Assembly (NCBI GenBank): GCA_016292805.1
Contig: JAEDFM010000024.1
Location: 1-34,982 of the forward strand
Reading direction: 5' to 3'
From: Treponema sp.
GTDB lineage: Bacteria > Spirochaetota > Spirochaetia > Treponematales > Treponemataceae
Length of the DNA: 34,982 nt
Under the pieces are notes generated by a model. It worked only from the letters and a program-made list of their open reading frames with translations, was not told the DNA's origin and did no database searches. The position numbers were made by a program, and so were the translations under genes. How positions within the stretch are numbered: position 1 is the stretch's first letter; every line of letters starts with the position of its first letter. Below are positions 8,362 through 15,703 of this stretch, piece by piece.

Positions 8362-8733
8362 TTATTTCTGTAATTCGATTGCAACAGTGTAATCTGTATC
8401 TGTCCAGTCTGGATTTACAGTCATAGAAAGATCTGTAGACAATGTGATAGGTTTCAAGAACTGATATGAGCGTTCTGTTTCTTTACAGTAGAAAGAGAAT
8501 CCTACACCGTTTGAATTTACAACTGGTTTGAAGTTATTTACATTTGTATCATCAAATGTGAATACTTCTTCACCATTTGTTTTTGTCAAAACAATTTTTC
8601 CATCAGCAGCAAAAGTCCAGTTTGCATCCCAGTTTTTGTCCTGCCATGTTCCTTTAATTTCTCCTAAGTCCAATGCAAATGCACCTGCAACTGCCATAAC
8701 TGCTACTGCAGCGAATGCTAAAATCTTTTTCAT
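8362..8733 (-). CDS. small secreted protein of unknown function
   Basis: A 123-residue protein with a clear Sec signal peptide: MKK followed by an Ala/Val-rich hydrophobic core, with likely cleavage after the AFA near residue 20. The mature part, beginning LDLGEIKGTWQDKNWDANW, alternates polar and hydrophobic residues in a way that suggests a small all-beta domain. The pattern GTW-x-D, FAADGKI and FTFDD recalls lipocalin-like or META-like small barrels, but I do not recognise a family. AGGAG lies 6 nt before ATG 8733. The pseudouridine synthase starts 3 nt after its stop, and citrate synthase ends 47 nt upstream. Confidence 0.8.
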   Translation of the reverse strand: MKKILAFAAVAVMAVAGAFALDLGEIKGTWQDKNWDANWTFAADGKIVLTKTNGEEVFTFDDTNVNNFKPVVNSNGVGFSFYCKETERSYQFLKPITLSTDLSMTVNPDWTDTDYTVAIELQK

Positions 8734-8780
8734 TTTTTTCTCCTCTTAAAATGAAATAAATTAATCTATTTACAAATTTT

Positions 8781-10142
8781 TTACTTGCGGTCACAAAGAG
8801 GAACGAATGCACGTTCTTCTGAAATATTTTTGTAAGCTGGGCGGTAAATTCTTCCACCGCTTACAACTTCCTCAATACGGTGTGCAGACCATCCTGCAAT
8901 ACGAGAGATTGCAAAGATTGGAGTATACAATTCGCGAGGAATATTAAGCATTGTGTAAACAAATCCAGAGTAGAAGTCTACGTTAGCGCAAACCTTTTTA
9001 TCTGACTTGTGTACATCCTGAATAATTCCAGGAGCTACTTTCTCTATTGTATCATAAAGATTGAATTCTTCCATACAACCTTTTGCTTTAGCCAATTCTT
9101 TAGCTTTTGCTTTAAGAAGAACTTCACGAGGATCGCTGATTGTGTAAACTGCGTGTCCCATACCGTAAACAAGACCTGACTTATCAAATGCCTGTTTTTC
9201 TGCAATTTTACGGATATAAGCAGAAATTTCATTTTCATTTGACCAGTCTTTTACATTTGCTTTAATATCATCCATCATTTCTACAACGCGAATGTTAGCA
9301 CCACCATGGCGACGTCCTTTAAGGGAACCTACAGCGGCTGCCATAGCAGAATAAGTATCTGTATCTGCAGAAGAAACTACGTGAACTGTTAAAGATGAGT
9401 TGTTACCACCACCATGTTCTGCGTGAAGAATTAATGCAAGGTCCAGAGTTTCAGCTTCAAGGCGAGTATAAGTTTTATCTGAACGAATTAAGCGCAAAAA
9501 GTTTTCTGCAGAAGAAAGCTCTGGTTTAGGATTATGAACATACATACTCTTGTCATCATAATAGCGGCGTTTTGCCTGGTAGCCATAAGCTGCAATCGAT
9601 GGAAGGCGGGCAATAAGGTAAATACACTGACGAATGATATTTGCAACAGATCGGTCTTCAGGATTATCATCATAAGAATAGCTGGCAAGAATACCACGGG
9701 CAATTTTATTCATGATATCAGAAGAAGGAGCTTTCATAATCATGTCTTCTGTAAAGTTTGGAGGAAGAACATGACATTCTCCTAAGTACTGAGAAAAGTT
9801 ATCAAGCTGAGACTGAGTTGGTAACTGTCCGAATAAAAGAAGATAAACACACTGTTCGTAACCAAACTGTTTGTTCTGTTCTGCATCTTTAATGATATCT
9901 ACAACATCATAACCACGGTAGAGAAGACGGCCAGGAACAGCAATTTTTTCGCCATCTTTAATTTCGTAACCAACTACATCACCAATACGTGTAAGTCCTA
10001 CAAGAACACCAGTTCCATTTGCATTACGCAAGCCTCGTTTTACATCGTATTTAGCGTATAAACTCTGATTGATTGGGTCGTTGTGTTTTGCAAGGGTTTC
10101 AAGCTTTTTAAGAATAGCCTGCTGCTGTTTTTCAGTAGTCAT
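8781..10142 (-). CDS. gltA: citrate synthase
   Basis: Condenses oxaloacetate and acetyl-CoA to citrate. The protein has 453 residues, including a longer N-terminal part before GRLLYRGYDVVDI (71-83). The active-site blocks are LILHAEHGGGNNSS with His243, LKGRRHGGAN with His279, YGMGHAVYTISDPR with His330, and ANVDFYSG with Asp389, so it looks catalytically intact. A 2-methylcitrate synthase activity is possible within the same family. A strong AAGGAGG site lies just upstream of ATG 10142. The gene has its own promoter at 10217-10245 and a leader of about 68 nt with a palindrome. No other TCA-cycle enzyme is adjacent, so it may provide glutamate precursors rather than a full cycle. Confidence 0.95.
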   Translation of the reverse strand: MTTEKQQQAILKKLETLAKHNDPINQSLYAKYDVKRGLRNANGTGVLVGLTRIGDVVGYEIKDGEKIAVPGRLLYRGYDVVDIIKDAEQNKQFGYEQCVYLLLFGQLPTQSQLDNFSQYLGECHVLPPNFTEDMIMKAPSSDIMNKIARGILASYSYDDNPEDRSVANIIRQCIYLIARLPSIAAYGYQAKRRYYDDKSMYVHNPKPELSSAENFLRLIRSDKTYTRLEAETLDLALILHAEHGGGNNSSLTVHVVSSADTDTYSAMAAAVGSLKGRRHGGANIRVVEMMDDIKANVKDWSNENEISAYIRKIAEKQAFDKSGLVYGMGHAVYTISDPREVLLKAKAKELAKAKGCMEEFNLYDTIEKVAPGIIQDVHKSDKKVCANVDFYSGFVYTMLNIPRELYTPIFAISRIAGWSAHRIEEVVSGGRIYRPAYKNISEERAFVPLCDRK

Positions 10143-10158
10143 AGGACCTCCTTAAGAA

Positions 10159-10192
10159 TGTATAAATATGCTGAAAAATGTATATTTATACA
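10159..10192 (-). promoter_or_regulatory. palindromic operator-like sites in the citrate synthase leader
   Basis: TGTATATTTATACA at 10179-10192 is an inverted repeat of TGTATA/TATACA. A related half-site TGTATAAATAT begins at 10159, exactly 20 bp away, so both lie on the same helical face. A third AATGTAT copy is at 10235-10241, inside the promoter. The placement downstream of the promoter fits a repressor site, but no regulator can be assigned. Confidence 0.45.
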
Positions 10193-10216
10193 AATATGAT
10201 TGGAATAAATTACATA

Positions 10217-10245
10217 ATTATACAAATTAAAAAAAATGTATGCAA
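10217..10245 (-). promoter_or_regulatory. promoter of citrate synthase
   Basis: On the minus strand a -35 box TTGCAT (10240-10245) and a perfect -10 box TATAAT (10217-10222) are 17 nt apart. Transcription would start near 10210, giving a leader of about 68 nt to ATG 10142. Confidence 0.75.
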
Positions 10246-10266
10246 TATATTTGAAATTTAAAAAGA

Positions 10267-11109
10267 CTAATTTGTAAAAAATTCAATAACTGCAGGAACT
10301 TTTCGCTGTATTATTGGACGAATTACCTGCCTGTTATAAATGCTTAAGCCTGTGGAATGGCCACCGTCAAACTGCATTCCTTCGGTACAGCCCATTGCTT
10401 TAAGAATAAGGGCGCATTCAGGGTAGGTAAGGCCATTCTGGTCCCGTAATTCCATGCCGGAATTCGAAACAAGAATGTAAAGTTCTGTTTTATCGCTGCT
10501 TATTCCACAGCCACTGCGGGAGCGTCTTGTTAATGTAAAATCATAATTTATCTGGCCGTTGTGGAGAATCTGAAAAAAACCTCCGTAGGCTGAATCGAAT
10601 TGTTCAATGGCGTCTTGTGTCTGTTTATTCAGGATTTCGGCCTGGTAGCCTTCCGGGGTATTTTTTAGACCCAGTGCGCAATAGCTTTCTGCTGCTTTTG
10701 AAAGAATCTGCCCCTCTGATTTTACAATTCCAACTATATTTGCATAATTTTTTACATCAAAGGGAGTTGTGTTTACTGAAAGAACAGGCTTTTGCTTATG
10801 TGCAAATTTGTTTACTCTGGCGCCTTTTTTTGAGGTGGCAATGCCGGGGCGGATTTTGAGTGCAGGATTTTTCAAATCAATCTTTACACATATGTATTTA
10901 ATTCCCAAAGATTTGATTTTAAATGTGGTTTGAAAAAAGCCTGGTTCAAGCATAGTCCATTCAAATTCTGGGGGGCATAATTCTTCTACGCTTAAATACT
11001 GTGGAACAACGGAATCCTGCTCTTTTACAGTGGCTGTAGATGCGCAGGAAAACAGTGATAATGCAGTGAGGAAAAGTAAAACTAAAAATGGGACTCTGGG
11101 TCTAGTCAT
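10267..11109 (-). CDS. phosphodiester glycosidase (NAGPA-domain) lipoprotein
   Basis: A 280-residue lipoprotein: the signal peptide ends in SLFSCAS, with the lipidated Cys near residue 22, so it is anchored on a membrane facing the periplasm or outside. The rest matches the NAGPA-type domain (phosphodiester glycosidase, DUF2233). Signs are a conserved SVNTTPF segment, GGFFQILHNGQ, RSRSGCGIS, and the family's Asp-Gly-Gly block FDGGHSTGL near residue 250. Such domains hydrolyse sugar-phosphodiester bonds or act on exopolysaccharide and wall glycans. Its ATG overlaps the stop of the upstream XRE-cupin gene by 8 nt and has no separate ribosome binding site, so translation is probably coupled. The actual substrate is unknown. 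Confidence 0.85.
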   Translation of the reverse strand: MTRPRVPFLVLLFLTALSLFSCASTATVKEQDSVVPQYLSVEELCPPEFEWTMLEPGFFQTTFKIKSLGIKYICVKIDLKNPALKIRPGIATSKKGARVNKFAHKQKPVLSVNTTPFDVKNYANIVGIVKSEGQILSKAAESYCALGLKNTPEGYQAEILNKQTQDAIEQFDSAYGGFFQILHNGQINYDFTLTRRSRSGCGISSDKTELYILVSNSGMELRDQNGLTYPECALILKAMGCTEGMQFDGGHSTGLSIYNRQVIRPIIQRKVPAVIEFFTN

Positions 11110-11707
11110 TTATAAATCGTTGTGCAGGTGTGTTAATCCAGATAGCTTCCAGTTCTGAGTCCCCTGCGTTTTCAACCATATGTGGAGCACCAGCAGAAAA
11201 AGAAACGCTGTCACCGGCTTCAAGAATATATTCTTTGTTTTCGTAAATGAATTTTGCTGTACCTTTAATGATAATTCCTACTTCGCGGCCTGTGTGACCG
11301 TATGAGCCGTGATGTGTGTGTGCACCTACAGGAATTTTCAATACATAAGATTCAATAGAGTTTGTATCTGAGCGATCAGGTTTAGAAAGCTCTTCGTAGC
11401 GAATGTCATCTTCGTTAATAGTTGGTCGTTCATTGTAGCGAACAATTCTAACTGGTCGTTCTTTACGGTATTCTTCAAAAAGGTATTCAAGATTGATATC
11501 AAGAACATCGGCCAATGCTAAAAGTGTATCAATAGCTGGAGAAACATGGTTACGTTCAATTTGGGAAACCAGAGATTCACTTACACCTGCTTTCTGTGCA
11601 ACAACTTTAAGAGTATAGCCTTTGTGTTCCCGAACCAAGCGTAGTTTTTCGCCAAAGTGGTATGGAACTTTTTTTGTTGTATTTTCGTTATCTGGCAAAG
11701 CTGTCAT
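11102..11707 (-). CDS. XRE-family regulator with C-terminal cupin domain
   Basis: A 201-residue transcription regulator. Residues 18-75 form a helix-turn-helix of the XRE/SinR type (LRLVREHKGYTLKVVAQKAG, then SESLVSQIERNHVSPAIDTLL). Residues 120-195 form a cupin beta-barrel with GAHTHHGSYGHTGREVGIIIKG and EAGDSVSFSAGAPHMVENAG, keeping His and Glu residues of the kind that bind metal in cupins. This is the layout of PuuR-like sensors that bind a small molecule in the cupin. AAGGAG is about 10 nt before ATG 11707. Its start overlaps the end of the upstream gene by 20 nt, and its end overlaps the NAGPA gene. The ligand and targets are unknown. Confidence 0.92.
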   Translation of the reverse strand: MTALPDNENTTKKVPYHFGEKLRLVREHKGYTLKVVAQKAGVSESLVSQIERNHVSPAIDTLLALADVLDINLEYLFEEYRKERPVRIVRYNERPTINEDDIRYEELSKPDRSDTNSIESYVLKIPVGAHTHHGSYGHTGREVGIIIKGTAKFIYENKEYILEAGDSVSFSAGAPHMVENAGDSELEAIWINTPAQRFIND

Positions 11708-12782
11708 TGTTCTGTTTCTCCTTGTTCTGTTCAGTTACAAACTGAATAAAGTAATCTTCCAGAGTTTTCTTTGGTCCTTCAACTTTCATTCTGGCACGGG
11801 AACGGGCATTGTCGCGGCGGACTGTATACATTGAGTAGAAGTCTCGGTAGTCAAGTCCGGCATCGGCTTTTACATGCTCTCCCAGGAACTTTGAAACTTC
11901 ATCACGACCAATTGCTGGAATTCCAGATTCCTTAAGAGTCTGGCGCAAAGTTTTTATCTGTTCATAAGAAATTCCAAACAAAAACTCTTCCATTGCCTGA
12001 CTTACACCAGGTTCACCCATTTTATTTTTAATAAAACTAATCCACTGGTCATCCATCTGCATAGAAATAAGCAGAAGTTCACTTGTTCCCATCATTGTTC
12101 CAAAGGCTGGAGCCAATTTGCGGCGGGCAGTCCATACAGACTGAAGGACTGGAGCTGCAGTTTCAATTGTCTGATCGTTCCAGTGTTCCCAAAGCAGCAG
12201 AAGTGAATAGGCCCATTCACGGCGGAATTCCAATGGCTGGGTATTATCTGAAATAAGGCTCATATAAACGTCTTCAGAAAGTAAGGAGAACATGGAAAGA
12301 ATAGTTTCCTTATCAAAAGCCTGATAGAGTTTATCAAATTCTGGCCCCATATGCTTTGCATATTTAGAAAATGATGAAAGTGTGTGGGCTTTTGCTACTA
12401 AAAGTCCTTTTCCAAGAATCGCTTTAGAAGGAAGCTGTAAGGTTTTATCTCCATCAACCTGATGCTTTACCAGCGAATCAATAAGCGTTGTCGGTGTACG
12501 AATTCCTCCGGCAATATCGTGCTTTTCAAGCAAAGATGGGAATCTGGCTACTGAGGAAGCAATAAATTCCAGGTCTGAAATACGATTTAAGAATATTTCG
12601 GCACGCTCATGGTCTCGTTTCATTACTTCAGGCATAAGAAGATTAATAAGGTCTCTCTGATGCTCTGTAAAGCATTCTACCTTTTCTTCGATTTTTGGCT
12701 GAAGTAGAGAAGATTGTTCTGAGTTTGAGGTGGCAAAAAACGAGTTTATGTCGACCTGCTCAAATTCTGTTTCGTTTTCCAT
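11688..12782 (-). CDS. unrecognised helical cytosolic protein
   Basis: A 364-residue protein without signal peptide or membrane segment. I do not recognise its family. The composition and spacing suggest an almost entirely alpha-helical fold, with an acidic N-terminal 40 residues, a central run of amphipathic helices (for example SFSKYAKHMGPEFDKLYQAF) and a basic C-terminal stretch RRDNARSRARMK followed by a polar tail. No catalytic motif is apparent. It starts at ATG 12782 with no clear Shine-Dalgarno. Its last 20 nt overlap the XRE-cupin gene, so the three genes to 10267 are translationally coupled and probably share a job. Its coding pattern is normal for the window, so it is very likely a real gene. 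Confidence 0.75.
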   Translation of the reverse strand: MENETEFEQVDINSFFATSNSEQSSLLQPKIEEKVECFTEHQRDLINLLMPEVMKRDHERAEIFLNRISDLEFIASSVARFPSLLEKHDIAGGIRTPTTLIDSLVKHQVDGDKTLQLPSKAILGKGLLVAKAHTLSSFSKYAKHMGPEFDKLYQAFDKETILSMFSLLSEDVYMSLISDNTQPLEFRREWAYSLLLLWEHWNDQTIETAAPVLQSVWTARRKLAPAFGTMMGTSELLLISMQMDDQWISFIKNKMGEPGVSQAMEEFLFGISYEQIKTLRQTLKESGIPAIGRDEVSKFLGEHVKADAGLDYRDFYSMYTVRRDNARSRARMKVEGPKKTLEDYFIQFVTEQNKEKQNNDSFAR

Positions 12783-12869
12783 TTGTGTTACTGTTTAATA
12801 CTTTATTAATATTTTATAACTTTAGTCTATTTAAAATCATTATAAATCATTATTTTCTATTTTTCCACC

Positions 12870-12884
12870 GATAATCTATATATG
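12870..12884 (+). promoter_or_regulatory. -10 box abutting the VWA-protein start codon
   Basis: GATAAT at 12870-12875 is only 6 nt before ATG 12882, and no ribosome binding site precedes the ATG. No good -35 box is seen. Transcription would begin at or next to the start codon. This is one of several such starts in the window. Confidence 0.45.
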
Positions 12885-14120
12885 AAGTTACTAAAAAGCT
12901 CTTGTTTATTTGTATTATTTACAATTCTTTTTACAGGTTCACTTTTTGCACAGAAAACCTCTGGAGTACAAAAAGCTGTTTATACAGAAGCTCAGCAGAA
13001 ATTAAGAATTACTTCAAAAGACATTAAGATTATTCACGAAAAAGATTCTGAAAAGGGTGGATTTCATTTATATGTAAAAAAACTGCCTGGAATAGAATCA
13101 ATTCTTCTTACAGAAACAGCCAAAGATCCGGCTGGTAAACAGGACAGTTATGCTTACCGTGCGGCAGAGTACAATTCTATAAATGGTGATGAAATCCGAT
13201 ATCTGGATGGAAAGGTTCTGGTTAGTGAAGGTGCAAAATACAGCCTTGTTGATTCAACAGTAGAAAAGACAAAGTTTTTTGGTGATGCTTTTCATATTTA
13301 TGTTCCTCAAAAGATTCTTTATGGTTACGAATGGAGCCGTCATGGGGAAATTGAAATTGGGGAAGGTACTTTTGTTAACATTCGTACTTTTGAAAAGCCT
13401 TATGCAGATTACACCGGTAACTTTATGGACAGTCCATTTATGTTTAATTTTGTAGTAAAAAAGCCGGCTGAACCTGTAAGAAAAGAGCCTTCAGAAGAAG
13501 CACCTGCTGTTCCTGAATTAACAGATAAATATAATCCTGTTGCCAGCGATACCTTTAAGGAATTGAGCGTAGATTTGATTTATTCAGCTGGTCCTGAATC
13601 CTTAATCAGTGATATAAAATCGGTTTTTGATAAACTGGAAGAAAAGCATGAACTTGATATGGTTCTTGTAATAGATGCTACCGGCAGCATGAAAGATGAT
13701 ATGGAAAAGCTTAAGGAAGAACTTATTCCAACTATCATAGAAACCTTTGGAGAAAATCCGGAAGCCAGAATAGGTCTTTTATTCTACAGAGATTACGGTG
13801 GCACCTTTAAGTATATGGATCTGCCGGTTAAATTTTTTGATTTTACAACTAATATGAAACTGTTTCAGAAAAATCTGAATTCAATAAAGATTCTGGGTAA
13901 AGAAGGTGGCGATGTGCCGGAAGCTGTTTATGAAGCAATTTACGGGGCCTGCCAGTTTTATTCCTGGAGTCCCGATTCTAATAAGCAGGTTATTTTGATT
14001 GGTGATGCTGAACCTCATCCTAAGCCAAGAGGAACAAAAAAATATTCAAAGGAATATGTTCTGACTTTGGCTCAGGAAAAAGGCATTCAGATTCATTCAA
14101 TCCTTTTGCCTTCAGATTAG
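12882..14120 (+). CDS. secreted von Willebrand factor A-domain protein
   Basis: A 412-residue exported protein. The signal peptide ends after the LFAQ near residue 24. Residues 25-245 form an N-terminal region without recognised domain, with a proline- and glutamate-rich linker around 195-215. The VWA domain occupies about 255-412, beginning MVLVIDATGSMKDDM. The metal-ion site is D265-A-T-G-S269, a DxTxS variant of the usual DxSxS, with KEGGDVPEAVYEA as the later Thr/Asp region and LIGDAEPH as the last strand. VWA proteins bind ligands or partners through the metal. It is convergent with the TPR lipoprotein, their stop codons being 1 nt apart. Confidence 0.85.
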   Translation: MKLLKSSCLFVLFTILFTGSLFAQKTSGVQKAVYTEAQQKLRITSKDIKIIHEKDSEKGGFHLYVKKLPGIESILLTETAKDPAGKQDSYAYRAAEYNSINGDEIRYLDGKVLVSEGAKYSLVDSTVEKTKFFGDAFHIYVPQKILYGYEWSRHGEIEIGEGTFVNIRTFEKPYADYTGNFMDSPFMFNFVVKKPAEPVRKEPSEEAPAVPELTDKYNPVASDTFKELSVDLIYSAGPESLISDIKSVFDKLEEKHELDMVLVIDATGSMKDDMEKLKEELIPTIIETFGENPEARIGLLFYRDYGGTFKYMDLPVKFFDFTTNMKLFQKNLNSIKILGKEGGDVPEAVYEAIYGACQFYSWSPDSNKQVILIGDAEPHPKPRGTKKYSKEYVLTLAQEKGIQIHSILLPSD

Positions 14121-14121
14121 T

Positions 14122-14505
14122 TTATTTATTTTCCTGAATCTGTGATAAACCAAGCTGTGAAAGTTTTTTGTAGGTTCCAGGAAGCTTACCTGTAGAATCA
14201 AGAGAATAAAGTTCAAGAATCTCATTAAAGCAGTCTTTTGCTTTTTCGTATTGCTTTGTTTTTGCATAGATATGACCAAGTTCGTACTTAGCTTCAATGT
14301 ATGTTGTTGGATTGTCTCCAAAGCGTTCGATAACTGTTTTGTAACATTCTTCAGATTCAGTATAATGACCTGAACTGTAAGCGTTCTGTCCCATCTGAAT
14401 AATCTGTGCTGCAGTAGCATTTTCAGGAATAACTTTTGTTGATTCACAGGAAATAACAAGTCCTGTAAAAATAAGTGCAATAAAAAGATATGTAATTTTT
14501 TTCAT
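14122..14505 (-). CDS. TPR-repeat lipoprotein
   Basis: A 127-residue lipoprotein. The signal peptide ends in the lipobox LVISC, with lipidated Cys20. The mature part has two to three tetratricopeptide-like repeats (AYSSGHYTESEECYKTVIERFG and YELGHIYAKTKQYEKAKDCFNEILEL), which make a helical scaffold for protein contacts. It is small compared with YfiO/BamD-type proteins and resembles the single-lobe TPR lipoproteins common in treponemes. It has no ribosome binding site; a good promoter (14514-14542) ends 8 nt before its ATG. It is convergent with the VWA gene, and the VWA plus TPR pairing echoes the Bat locus at 22-29 kb. Confidence 0.82.
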   Translation of the reverse strand: MKKITYLFIALIFTGLVISCESTKVIPENATAAQIIQMGQNAYSSGHYTESEECYKTVIERFGDNPTTYIEAKYELGHIYAKTKQYEKAKDCFNEILELYSLDSTGKLPGTYKKLSQLGLSQIQENK

Positions 14506-14513
14506 AATTAGTG

Positions 14514-14542
14514 ATTGTATCCTATGTGTAGATATGTTTCAA
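14514..14542 (-). promoter_or_regulatory. promoter of the TPR lipoprotein gene
   Basis: The -35 box TTGAAA (14537-14542) and -10 box TACAAT (14514-14519) are 17 nt apart on the minus strand. The -10 is 8 nt before ATG 14505, so the mRNA would be leaderless or nearly so. Confidence 0.6.
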
Positions 14543-14565
14543 TAAACTATTGATTTTGCTATAAT
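14537..14565 (+). promoter_or_regulatory. extended -10 promoter of galE
   Basis: TGCTATAAT (14557-14565) is an extended -10 with a perfect hexamer. The -35 TTTCAA at 14537-14542 is weak and is the same six bases used as -35 by the divergent TPR lipoprotein promoter. The leader to ATG 14623 is about 50 nt and ends in a normal Shine-Dalgarno. Confidence 0.7.
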
Positions 14566-14622
14566 AGATAACGAAAAAATAAACATACAGTTACAGGATT
14601 AAGTGTAACTGAAGGAGAAAAA

Positions 14623-15582
14623 ATGAAAGTTTTAGTAATTGGTGGTGCCGGTTATATTGGAAGTCATGTTGTTAAAGAAATGATGAAGGCTGGTCACAAG
14701 GTTACTGTATTCGATAATCTTTCCAGTGGTTTACGCTGTAATCTTTTTCCAGAAAATGATTTTATTTACGGAAATATTTTAATTCAGGCAGATATTGAAG
14801 CTGCTTTTGCACAGGGATTTGATGCATTTGTTCATCTTGCTGCTTTTAAGGCTGCCGGTGAATCAATGATTAAACCTGAAAAATATTCTGTAAATAATAT
14901 TACAGGAACATTAAACATTATGAATGCAGCTGTTAAATACAATTGTCTTAAGATGATTTTCTCTTCATCTGCAGCTACATTTGGTGAACCAAAATATTTA
15001 CCAATGGATGAAAACCATCCACAGAATCCAATCAACTATTACGGATTTACAAAGCTTGAAATTGAACGTTATATGGACTGGTATGATCAGCTTAAAAATA
15101 TGCGCTTTGCTGCGCTCCGTTATTTCAATGCTGCAGGTTATGATCCTGATGGAGAAATCCGAGGTCTTGAACAGAAACCAGAAAACTTGCTTCCTCGTGT
15201 AATGGAAGCTGCTCTTGGTCAGCGTGAACTAAAAATCTTTGGTACAGATTACGAAACTCGCGATGGTACTTGTATCCGCGATTATGTTCATGTAACAGAC
15301 TTGGCTCGTGCTCATGTTATGGCTTTGGATTACATTGCTAAAAATGATAAGAGTTTGAAGTTGAACCTTGGAACAGAAAAAGGAACAACTGTAAAAGAAA
15401 TCATTGAAGCTGCCCGCAAAATTACAGGTAAGCCAATTCCAGCCGGCGAAGAACCACGCCGCCCAGGTGACCCAGCAGAATTGTATACAACTTCAAAACT
15501 CGCAAAAGAACTTATTGGCTGGGAACCAAAATATTCCGATGTAGATACACTTGTTGCTACTACTTGGGAAGTTTATAAATAA
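14623..15582 (+). CDS. galE: UDP-glucose 4-epimerase
   Basis: Interconverts UDP-glucose and UDP-galactose (possibly the N-acetyl forms) for galactose use and for surface glycans; cytosolic, NAD-dependent. It is a short-chain dehydrogenase fold: the nucleotide-binding GGAGYIG is at 7-13, the DNLSSG loop at 31-36, the catalytic Ser/Thr region SSSAAT at 114-119 and the YxxxK pair at Tyr140 and Lys144. RRPGDPAELY near the C-terminus is typical of GalE substrate binding. The length of 319 residues is normal. AAGGAG lies 6 nt before ATG 14623. It stands alone, with its own promoter upstream and inverted repeats downstream. Confidence 0.95.
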   Translation: MKVLVIGGAGYIGSHVVKEMMKAGHKVTVFDNLSSGLRCNLFPENDFIYGNILIQADIEAAFAQGFDAFVHLAAFKAAGESMIKPEKYSVNNITGTLNIMNAAVKYNCLKMIFSSSAATFGEPKYLPMDENHPQNPINYYGFTKLEIERYMDWYDQLKNMRFAALRYFNAAGYDPDGEIRGLEQKPENLLPRVMEAALGQRELKIFGTDYETRDGTCIRDYVHVTDLARAHVMALDYIAKNDKSLKLNLGTEKGTTVKEIIEAARKITGKPIPAGEEPRRPGDPAELYTTSKLAKELIGWEPKYSDVDTLVATTWEVYK

Positions 15583-15600
15583 TTGAAAATTGAAAGTTGA

Positions 15601-15627
15601 CAATTGACAATGGAAAATTGTCAATTG
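15601..15627. repeat. perfect 11-bp inverted repeat downstream of galE
   Basis: CAATTGACAAT (15601-15611) and ATTGTCAATTG (15617-15627) pair perfectly across a 5-nt loop. It is preceded from 15581 by reiterated AATTGA/GTTGA-type words, so the whole 15581-15630 segment looks like low-complexity repeat DNA rather than ordinary spacer. Confidence 0.75.
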
Positions 15628-15633
15628 GAAATG

Positions 15634-15682
15634 AAAACCCGAGAGGGAAGAGTATAGCTTAAAAAAATCCCTCCCGGGTTTT
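15634..15682. terminator. bidirectional terminator between galE and the M20 peptidase gene
   Basis: A 15-bp stem with one mismatch joins 15634-15648 (AAAACCCGAGAGGGA) to 15668-15682 (TCCCTCCCGGGTTTT), with a 19-nt loop containing seven As. The A-flanked and T-flanked arms allow it to work on both strands, between the convergent galE and M20 peptidase genes. Confidence 0.8.
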
Positions 15683-15703
15683 GTGTTAATTCATTTTTTT
15701 ATT

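Noticed and set aside
14112..14480. A 122-codon minus-strand frame overlapping the TPR lipoprotein in another frame
   Set aside because: The other frame has a signal peptide, lipobox and TPR repeats; this one has none.
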